A stretch of 13,445 nucleotides of DNA from positions 1 to 13,445 of the forward strand of contig JAFOXS010000068.1 of NCBI GenBank assembly GCA_017391665.1. Reading direction: 5' to 3'. Below are positions 7,232 through 12,388 of the stretch, one piece after another. Under the pieces are notes generated by a model, which was not told where the DNA came from, searched no databases, and saw only the letters and a list, made by a program, of their open reading frames with translations. This stretch comes from Alistipes sp. (GTDB lineage Bacteria > Bacteroidota > Bacteroidia > Bacteroidales > Rikenellaceae). The translations under genes were made by a program, and so were the position numbers. Position 1 is the stretch's first letter; every line of letters begins with the position of its first letter.

Positions 7232-7402
7232 TCGGCTCCTATGTGACGGGGTATAAAAACAGAAAGTGTGGAGTCGGGTTCATTTATTCGATAAGAGGCT
7301 CTGGAATGCCCGAAGTAAATAAACGATACGATACCCCACACTCGAATAGATATGGAGTATCAAGGCGCAACTATTACGCCTTGTCCACAGTCTAAACAAG
7401 AA
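7232..7402 (-). promoter_or_regulatory. structured 5' leader of the fimbrillin operon
   Basis: About 170 nt of untranslated leader on the promoter-distal side of the putative invertible segment. It contains a 7-bp hairpin (7361-7367 with 7377-7383, CAAGGCG/CGCCTTG) and two overlapping long-range pairings that cannot both form: 7331-7337 with 7248-7254 (ATACCCC/GGGGTAT) and 7336-7342 with 7265-7271 (CCACACT/AGTGTGG). The first ends about 8 nt from the AGGAG ribosome site. A leader RNA switch is plausible but unproven; no known riboswitch class is recognised. Confidence 0.4.
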
Positions 7403-7557
7403 ATGAGTGTTGTTCGCTGTCCTTACTTCGTTGAAATTTTCCAGATTTCTTATCGCGGACTATGAAAACACTTTCTAAAAATATGTCTGCTCGGCGTAAA
7501 ACAACGCTCTGCATCACAAATATAAGAAAAATATTCTCACACTTGAACAACACTCAT
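7403..7557. repeat. putative invertible promoter element: 13-bp inverted repeats
   Basis: ATGAGTGTTGTTC at 7403-7415 is exactly repeated in inverse orientation at 7545-7557. The repeats bound a 129-bp AT-rich segment that contains a TATATTTG promoter box facing the fimbrillin operon. This is the usual layout of phase-variable promoters for surface structures in Bacteroidales. Orientation here is ON for the operon. Inversion itself cannot be seen in one sequence. Confidence 0.6.
7517..7524 (-). promoter_or_regulatory. probable -7 box of the fimbrillin operon promoter
   Basis: TATATTTG on the - strand matches TAnnTTTG. A TTG that could act as -33 element lies 23 nt upstream inside the right inverted repeat, slightly longer than the usual 19-21 spacing. 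The expected start near 7510 gives a leader of about 280 nt before the 149-aa gene. Confidence 0.5.
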
Positions 7558-7860
7558 GATAATTAGAGTATATTTTCTTCCACAAATTTCTGCAAAACAA
7601 ATTTCATGCGCAATAGCCATTGTCGTTGAAGATGAATTTTGTTCTACTTACTTTGGGATATTATGTTTCGTCTTAGTCTGTATTAGCTTTGAGTGTGTTG
7701 GTATATTGAACTTAACGCATCAAAGTTTGCCGTTGTCGGCAAGAAGTGCATGTCTGACGGCAATATTGCTCAAAATACTTGCCGATAACCATAATGTATC
7801 AGGTAATCAACTTAGGTAGTGCTATTCAAATCACCCCCCCCCGATCCTATCCCAATAATA
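7558..7860. other. noncoding stretch upstream of the putative inverton
   Basis: No convincing gene: an 87-codon + strand frame (7556-7819) starts inside the inverted repeat, resembles nothing and is Cys/Ile-rich like a chance frame. The stretch holds an imperfect 12-bp inverted repeat (7732-7743 with 7778-7789, 11 of 12 matching), an overlapping perfect 6-bp hairpin (7727-7742, TTGCCG/CGGCAA) and a run of nine C (7834-7842). If the neighbouring segment inverts, its promoter would fire into this region. Confidence 0.5.
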
Positions 7861-7898
7861 AAAGCCCAACAGACTGTTCTGCTGGGCTCTTGCTTTTT
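7861..7898. terminator. bidirectional terminator
   Basis: AGCCCA at 7863-7868 pairs with TGGGCT at 7883-7888, extended by a CAG/CTG triplet after one mismatch. A T-rich run follows on the + side (7889-7897), and on the - side TTTTATTATT follows directly. It closes the winged-helix unit read from the right and can stop transcription from the left. Confidence 0.75.
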
Positions 7899-7953
7899 GT
7901 GCTATGTATTACATTGTGTATGCCTTTGGTGGCTTAGGTCGATTCTGCTTCTC

Positions 7954-8760
7954 TCATAAGTACTGGTCGTAGAGAGTTTGCAATTTGAGTGGCTTGAGAA
8001 AATACTCTATAGAAACCTCTGGTGGCAGTTGCTGTGGACAGCGTTGTTCGAGATTGTGGCGTAGATCGATATATGGATTCTCGCGGTAGTCGGCTAATGG
8101 CCGATACCTTGCCCCTATAAACTCCAATGCTACTCTGCTCTGACTTTTGTAATCACGAAGCCTTGAACCGTGCTGCTCGCAGAAGATTCGTAACGTCTCG
8201 AATACCTCTTTATCCATACTCCGTAATGCGTCGTTTATGAAGTAATCGCCAGTAAGCCTATAACCTCATTCGTCTTGCGTTATAAGGCCGTGCCGTAGGC
8301 ACTCTTCCAATAAGGCAGAAACCGTGTTACGAGCCATACCTATGCCATCGGCTATCTCTCGTTTATTTCAGCCTATGGTGTTCGAGCCGTTAATGCAGAC
8401 ACACTTCAGCAACAGCAGAAAGCCTGCTATCTTCGGATCATAGCCTTGCTGAAAAAACTCTCTGTCGAGCATAAAGAAGTTACGCATCCTAAAGTCTGTG
8501 TAATAGGTGTTATGGCGAGTGGTCTCATCACTAAAATGGGTGATGATTACCAGTAATTTCGATTCCTCCAAACGGCGAATGCTTCTACGGATGGTTCGCT
8601 CATTTATGTTGGTTAGCTTTACCAGCTTCTCTATTGTTACGTGGCTCTCGCCATCTTTGTAATTCGAGCAACTGCGGATGGTGGCTCATACATATGCATC
8701 AAGAGGTTTGCTGTTACTCTTTATCTGTATGAGACTTTTGGGTAGGGTAATGTAACTCAT
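7954..8760 (-). pseudogene. double winged-helix protein with in-frame TGA codons: UGA=Trp recoded gene or opal pseudogene
   Basis: From ATG 8760 one frame stays open for 268 codons except for TGA at codons 25 (8686-8688), 131 (8368-8370) and 165 (8266-8268). A fourth TGA is codon 269 (7954-7956); reading through it adds 15 residues to TAA at 7909-7911, just before the terminator. The frame has no TGG, no TAA or TAG inside and no frameshift. Each internal TGA falls where Trp is plausible: AYV-x-ATIRS, TIG-x-NKREIA, QDE-x-GYRLT. Two winged-helix units are visible: about 46-75 (TIEKLVKLTNINERTIRRSI) and 132-158 (NKREIADGIGMARNTVSALL), each followed by a wing-like segment. Two winged helices recall Rep_3 plasmid initiators, but no family is established. 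Under the standard code only 24 residues would be made. Confidence 0.7.
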
Positions 8761-8893
8761 CGTTAGCAATGTGGTTAGTGGTGAACAGGATCTCTTGTTT
8801 GTGGAGCATACGTCTGAAACGTGATACTCCGTAGTGTTGTTTGGCCTGCTTACGCGTTTCAAAGCAGAGTCCAGTGGACGGGTTGTAGTACAT
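8714..8893 (-). CDS. 59-aa basic protein, first gene of the winged-helix unit
   Basis: Starts at ATG 8893 (MYYNPSTGLCFETRKQAKQHY) and ends in TAA at 8714-8716. No signal peptide; the middle is basic with GVSRFRRMLHKQEI. The 'G..F.t...A...yGvs' pattern resembles short modular DNA-binding units (NUMOD-like), but this is a weak pattern match. The last 47 nt overlap the start of the winged-helix gene in another frame, which suggests translational coupling and means the two are probably always co-expressed. It is the first gene after the strong promoter at 9076-9107. It contains no TGA or TGG codon in frame, so says nothing about the code. It could be a regulator of the downstream gene. Confidence 0.6.
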   Translation of the reverse strand: MYYNPSTGLCFETRKQAKQHYGVSRFRRMLHKQEILFTTNHIANDELHYPTQKSHTDKE

Positions 8894-9075
8894 CGTACGA
8901 GACTATTATATAGGTAATAGTAAATAAGGTAGGTATTCTATATATAGGACAGTTTTGAGCATAATCCACTATCCTCTGCGGACACTTTTGAGCATCCTAC
9001 CTACGCTTATCAATCTTCGACTTAATCTCTGGAATCAGCCCTCAAGAACAAGGGGCTATCTGCGGTTTGATGGTG
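8894..9075 (-). promoter_or_regulatory. leader of winged-helix unit with AT-rich tract and direct repeats; candidate operator or origin
   Basis: Contains two 16-bp direct repeats (8947-8962 and 8980-8995), a very AT-rich stretch (8903-8946) and a 7-bp inverted repeat bracketing the repeats (AGGTAGG near 8928, CCTACCT near 8995). No gene is seen. The layout suits a protein-binding operator or a small iteron origin for the adjacent winged-helix protein. Confidence 0.4.
8947..8995. repeat. iteron-like direct repeats, two copies 33 bp apart
   Basis: GGACAGTTTTGAGCAT (8947-8962) and GGACACTTTTGAGCAT (8980-8995) differ at one base. The 33-bp period is about three helical turns, placing both copies on the same face of DNA. 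Confidence 0.65.
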
Positions 9076-9107
9076 CAAAGATACGAAATCTTATGGGCAC
9101 AGACAAA
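9076..9107 (-). promoter_or_regulatory. consensus Bacteroidetes promoter of the 59-aa/winged-helix unit
   Basis: On the - strand TTTG (9104-9107), a 20-nt spacer, then TATCTTTG (9076-9083): both boxes and spacing match the TTTG/TAnnTTTG consensus exactly. Expected start near 9070, giving a leader of about 175 nt that includes the direct repeats. Confidence 0.75.
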
Positions 9108-9127
9108 AATATCAGGCTGAAATGTTG

Positions 9128-9135
9128 TATCTTTG
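9128..9135 (+). promoter_or_regulatory. probable -7 box for the 279-aa gene
   Basis: TATCTTTG matches TAnnTTTG and lies 24 nt before the ATG at 9160. No TTTG is found at the -33 distance, so it would be weak or activator-dependent. It is divergent from the promoter at 9076-9107. Confidence 0.4.
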
Positions 9136-9159
9136 AGAAAACGATAAAACTAACTGCTT

Positions 9160-9999
9160 ATGAGCGCAATGTATTATACAATGAATGAGTTTAGGTCTCA
9201 TTGGCCTTATCTTGAGAAGTATTATGATTCTTGGGTACGCTACTATGAAAAATGGCTAATCCCTGCGTACAAGGTATCAGGTAGAGATACATTTAGTTTC
9301 TTGCCAATGTTTAATAAAAATCCGTCATTAGATATTTTCCCTGATGATGTGGTCGTTGCTATAGAGATGCCATATTTAAATGAAGTTCGAGCTCTGTTTT
9401 CATCTTACAAGCAGTTCTATCGCACCGATGTGTTACAGGTATTATTACTTGCTCCATTTAATCATCCTTCATTACATCCTGCGGCGGGCAATGATGTCGA
9501 TTGGTATTCAGTGTCCGAGGAGAGCGATATCGCTTGTTTGCATGAGTTTCTGCGACAGATGGAGATTAAAGGTAAAACATCCAATATGAGGTTATCGATA
9601 AGTAACGGCAAGGCAAGCCTAGTTATAGGTAACCATACCCAATGGCTCAATAGATGTATCAAGTCATATGTTGATCGGCACACAAAGTTATATGGGAAGG
9701 CTCCCGTTAAGGCTGCATTTCCGATTATGCCGAAAAGAAGACCTTCATTCGAGTCGTATCTTGCATACAACACTTTGCGCTATCTTCGTTCTGTCTTCGA
9801 GATCAAAGCGTTCTTACCTCATAGTTTGTGCGAGTTCATCTGTCACTATGTCAATATAGTATTATGCCATTTGTCAGAGGTTGTCAGTGACAATATGGCA
9901 CATGAAAAGTTGTCGTACAACCAAGTCTATACGATGCTTAATAATAACAAAAAGAGTTATGGAGATACGTGTATCCCTATTCAATATGTAAAAATATAA
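9160..9999 (+). CDS. 279-aa protein of unknown function
   Basis: Not recognised. No signal peptide or membrane span; the N-terminus is aromatic-rich (YLEKYYDSWVRYYEKW, about 18-33). A central predicted-helical part includes HEFLRQMEIKGKTS. A basic patch MPKRRPSFESY lies near residue 190, and the C-terminal part has several Cys and His (SLCEFICHYVNIVLCHLSE, about 222-240) that could be a metal site or a buried helix; the spacing fits no motif I know. Five Trp are all TGG, so this gene uses the standard code. The start could also be ATG 9169 or 9181; 9160 is kept for length and distance from the -7 box. Ends TAA; 100 nt separate it from the 175-aa gene on the same strand, possibly one transcript. 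Probably element cargo. Confidence 0.65.
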   Translation: MSAMYYTMNEFRSHWPYLEKYYDSWVRYYEKWLIPAYKVSGRDTFSFLPMFNKNPSLDIFPDDVVVAIEMPYLNEVRALFSSYKQFYRTDVLQVLLLAPFNHPSLHPAAGNDVDWYSVSEESDIACLHEFLRQMEIKGKTSNMRLSISNGKASLVIGNHTQWLNRCIKSYVDRHTKLYGKAPVKAAFPIMPKRRPSFESYLAYNTLRYLRSVFEIKAFLPHSLCEFICHYVNIVLCHLSEVVSDNMAHEKLSYNQVYTMLNNNKKSYGDTCIPIQYVKI

Positions 10000-10099
10000 G
10001 ATTATGTATTTTTAAATGAGTTGGCTAAAATAAACACATAAAACGCTGTTATTCAAAGTGGTACACATCTTGTTGTAGTAGGGGTAAATTTTTATAAAA

Positions 10100-10627
10100 A
10101 TGAAAAAGAAAATTTCTTTTACTCAGACTGCATCAGAGGTATCTGGCATGAAGAGCGCTGCAGAGAGCGAAATCTCTAAGAAAATATGTTTGTTTGTTGA
10201 GCTGGATGACATGAAGGGTAACCAGATCGGAGAGGTCACCTTGGAGAGTATCAAGGTAGATGAGGATACCACAGAATGGCAAGGAGCTTTTTGGGCTGTT
10301 GTCAGAATGGCGAACTATGCTAATAACATTCCCTCCATTGTGAGAGGTAACGAGGCTAAGTTTGAGGATATGACAAGGGCCGCAGCAGCTAGCTATGCAG
10401 ACCTTAACGTGTTCTATACACACTATCAGCAAATGGTGGATGAGTTAGTGCTGTCATCCAAGTTTATTGAGGACTGCAATGCCATGAACCTCGATCTACA
10501 AGCTGTGGCACAGCACCTTGTATTTGAGGGAGAGCTGATGTACTCCGTTGTCAAGGAATTTGGCCCTAGGTGCTTCTATCGTACGATGATCGAGAAGTTC
10601 AACGATCCGATCTATACATTGGAGTAA
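10100..10627 (+). CDS. 175-aa acidic protein of unknown function
   Basis: Not recognised. Soluble and acidic, no signal peptide. It opens with Lys-rich MKKKISFTQTASEVSGMKSA, then a strand-rich segment (ICLFVELDDMKGNQIGEVTL, about 29-48), then a long helical part (ALA-rich MTRAAAASYADLNVFYTHYQ at about 91-110, followed by helices to the end). Trp codons are TGG. Upstream is AT-rich (TTTTTATAAAA) without a Shine-Dalgarno, usual in this phylum. A strong hairpin follows its TAA. It stands between the 279-aa gene and the convergently oriented recombinase, so it is probably part of the integrated element. No evidence on function. Confidence 0.65.
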   Translation: MKKKISFTQTASEVSGMKSAAESEISKKICLFVELDDMKGNQIGEVTLESIKVDEDTTEWQGAFWAVVRMANYANNIPSIVRGNEAKFEDMTRAAAASYADLNVFYTHYQQMVDELVLSSKFIEDCNAMNLDLQAVAQHLVFEGELMYSVVKEFGPRCFYRTMIEKFNDPIYTLE

Positions 10628-10637
10628 GACAAACAGA

Positions 10638-10672
10638 GGGAGGTCTCAACCTCAAGACCTCCCATAATTTTG
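10638..10672 (+). terminator. terminator after the 175-aa gene
   Basis: Perfect 9-bp inverted repeat (GGGAGGTCT at 10638-10646, AGACCTCCC at 10655-10663) with an 8-nt loop, then ATAATTTTG. The T run is short but the stem is strong and lies 10 nt after the stop. Confidence 0.7.
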
Positions 10673-10732
10673 AAAACATTCTCAATCGACACACGGTACG
10701 ATTGGAATCGCCCAAAAAAAAATCTTAATATT

Positions 10733-10773
10733 AAAAAACTTCGGCTACTCGTTAATTCGGGTAGCCCTTTTTG
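10733..10773. terminator. bidirectional terminator between 175-aa gene and recombinase
   Basis: GGCTACTCG (10743-10751) pairs with CGGGTAGCC (10758-10766), one T-G pair, 6-nt loop. A T run follows on the + side (10767-10772), and six A (10733-10738) form a T run on the - side, downstream of the recombinase stop. Confidence 0.8.
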
Positions 10774-10791
10774 TTTCTGCGAAGGAGCGTA

Positions 10792-12003
10792 TCACAGCAG
10801 ATGTTTCATCGCCTCGTCGATTTGCGAGTTCTCGAAGGAGTCCAAGTAGATTTGAGTTGTTGAGAGGTCGGAGTGCCCCAACGATTCCGAGATTATGGCG
10901 ATATTTACGCCCGACCGCTTCAACACCGTAGCGTAGGTATGACGTGCAACGTAGGTGGTTAGTGGTACTCGTAGGCCAATCATCTCACCCAGTACTTTCA
11001 GTTCCCGATTAACCTTTCGTAGCACTTTATGTGTGCGGTTGAAAATCTGCTGTGGAGTTATGTGTATGAGCTTGTCAAGGATAGGGAAAATGTAGTCGTC
11101 ATACGAATGTCCTACACGCGAATATTGCTCGATTACCTCCATTGCCTTTGGCATAAGTCGAAACGATAGCAACTTCTGCGTCTTGTTGCGGGAGTATGAG
11201 ATCCGACCATTTACAATGTCGCAGTAACGCAGGGTCGCAATATCCGTAAAGTTCATACCTGCCGTATAGTAGGAAAAGAGAAAAAGATCTCGAGCAAAAA
11301 CTCTATAAGACAGCCTGCTACCTCTCGCCAATTCCAGCTCCGCCAATCGCTGTACATCCTCTTTCGTGATGGCTCTTTTTCGAGTTTTAGCCCATAGGCT
11401 ACCGACTTGATAGAGGCTAAAAGGATTCTGTTTTGCGTTTATTTTTCCCTCCCTGATGGCTTTGTTATAGATAGCCTTGAATATGGCGAAACGTGTGGCT
11501 ATGCTGTTGTCGATATTCCCTCGTTGGCGGAGGAATAACTCCAGTCCTTTCAGATAATCTGTATCGATAGCCTCTAATGCGATAGAGGAGGGTTTGTATC
11601 GACTTATAAGGTGTAGGGCATATTTGTGCTTTGTGGCAGAGTTTATCTTGCCAAGAGCCTCCAATCGGTGTATCTGCTCAAGAAACCCATCTTCGACAGT
11701 TATACGACCATCGTTTGCCTTACGCTCAAGCAGTGTTTCGAATGTTACAGGAATATCCAAAGCCTCCAATCTCCATATCTTCTTCTCATAGCCTCGAATC
11801 TGCTCATTTAGGCGAAACTGCAAATCGTCTCTATTCGGACAGTCGAGAGTAATTTGTTGTGCCATATCATCCCAAAATCGGGGATTTATAGCAACGCCCG
11901 TTGAGACCTTTTTTCTGCGCCCTTCGTGATAAAATTGGAGATAGAGAGGTGCTTCTCCCTGCTTGTTTGCCTTGTCGGCTCTGCAAATAATCTTATAGTT
12001 CAT
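10792..12003 (-). CDS. tyrosine recombinase/integrase, IntDOT-like Bacteroidetes type
   Basis: 403 aa, normal for integrases of Bacteroidetes integrative elements. N-terminal arm-binding region 1-90 (PLYLQFYHEGRRKKVSTGVA), SAM-like core-binding region about 105-200, catalytic domain about 210-403. Catalytic features seen: Lys in the beta-hairpin near 274-278 (NKTQK), YVARHTYAT with Arg354, LGHSDLSTTQIYL with His377 and nucleophile Tyr386. Two canonical residues differ: the first Arg position in YYTAGMNFTDI is Asn251, and the HxxR His is Tyr351. Replacement of the first Arg is known for the CTnDOT integrase. It is transcribed away from the tRNA-Thr gene, 162 nt from the tRNA 3' end, which suits an element integrated there. 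A locally acting invertase is the alternative, but the arm-binding domain favours integration. Confidence 0.9.
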   Translation of the reverse strand: MNYKIICRADKANKQGEAPLYLQFYHEGRRKKVSTGVAINPRFWDDMAQQITLDCPNRDDLQFRLNEQIRGYEKKIWRLEALDIPVTFETLLERKANDGRITVEDGFLEQIHRLEALGKINSATKHKYALHLISRYKPSSIALEAIDTDYLKGLELFLRQRGNIDNSIATRFAIFKAIYNKAIREGKINAKQNPFSLYQVGSLWAKTRKRAITKEDVQRLAELELARGSRLSYRVFARDLFLFSYYTAGMNFTDIATLRYCDIVNGRISYSRNKTQKLLSFRLMPKAMEVIEQYSRVGHSYDDYIFPILDKLIHITPQQIFNRTHKVLRKVNRELKVLGEMIGLRVPLTTYVARHTYATVLKRSGVNIAIISESLGHSDLSTTQIYLDSFENSQIDEAMKHLL

Positions 12004-12053
12004 TGTGTGTTAAGATTATGCAGTAGAATATATCTTGTGCCTCGTCCTAAAAA

Positions 12054-12082
12054 GGGGGACAAAAAAGGGGGACAAAACCCCC
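12054..12082. repeat. GGGGGACAAAA direct repeats upstream of the recombinase
   Basis: Two direct copies of GGGGGACAAAA (12054-12064 and 12067-12077, period 13) followed by CCCCC (12078-12082), which can pair with either G run. They lie 50-75 nt before the recombinase start. G-rich repeats like this are common, from memory, upstream of Bacteroidetes integrase genes; they may be arm-type recombinase or regulator binding sites. Confidence 0.65.
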
Positions 12083-12127
12083 ATTTTCACCCCGAAAAAG
12101 GCTTTGAGACCATTGATTTTGGAGCAT

Positions 12128-12156
12128 AAAAAAGATGGCTACTTGAGTAACCATCT
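12128..12156 (-). terminator. terminator of tRNA-Thr
   Basis: AGATGG (12133-12138) pairs with CCATCT (12151-12156), with four further pairs after one mismatch. A residues at 12128-12133 give the T run on the - strand. It begins 10 nt after the tRNA 3' end. If the element entered at the tRNA 3' end, this terminator is element-borne. Confidence 0.75.
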
Positions 12157-12165
12157 GATTTCCAG

Positions 12166-12237
12166 AGCTGAATCCGAGACTTGAACTCGGGACCCCTTCA
12201 TTACGAGTGAAGTGCTCTACCACTGAGCTAATTCAGC
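12166..12237 (-). tRNA. tRNA-Thr (anticodon CGT)
   Basis: 72 nt, reading leftwards from 12237. Acceptor stem GCTGAAT/ATTCAGC pairs perfectly; T8-A9, D stem GCTC/GAGC, anticodon stem CTTCA/TGAAG with loop CTCGTAA (anticodon CGT at 12203-12205, codon ACG, Thr), and the T loop contains GTTCAAGTC. The discriminator is U; CCA is not encoded. Adjacent to a recombinase gene on the 3' side, so its 3' half is the probable attachment site of an integrated element; the gene is intact, as expected when the element restores the 3' end. Confidence 0.95.
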
Positions 12238-12269
12238 CTGAGGCCATCCTGTGCGGCCGTTATCGAGTG

Positions 12270-12277
12270 CAAATATC
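12270..12277 (-). promoter_or_regulatory. possible -7 box of tRNA-Thr
   Basis: GATATTTG on the - strand differs from TAnnTTTG at one base and lies 32 nt before the tRNA 5' end. No clear -33 box. Confidence 0.3.
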
Positions 12278-12328
12278 GTAATTTTTTTGAAAGATACGCT
12301 ACATTGCCCTGAAAAAGTAATATTTTTT

Positions 12329-12360
12329 TAAACACAAAGCCCGGGCATAAAGCTCGGGCT
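12329..12360 (-). terminator. terminator of the M28 peptidase gene
   Basis: AGCCCG (12338-12343) pairs with CGGGCT (12355-12360). On the - strand TTTGTGTTTAAAAAA follows. It lies 28 nt beyond the stop. Confidence 0.75.
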
Positions 12361-12388
12361 CGGTGTCAGATATTTGTCTTACCTTGTA

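Noticed and set aside
7556..7819. 87-codon + strand ORF upstream of the fimbrillin operon
   Set aside because: Its start lies inside the inverted repeat, the composition is hydrophobic and Cys-rich like a chance frame, and no family or ribosome site is visible.
7954..8571. Reading 7954-8217 and 8368-8571 as two separate small genes
   Set aside because: Both are in the same frame as the ATG at 8760 and are separated only by TGA codons; one interrupted or recoded gene explains them better.
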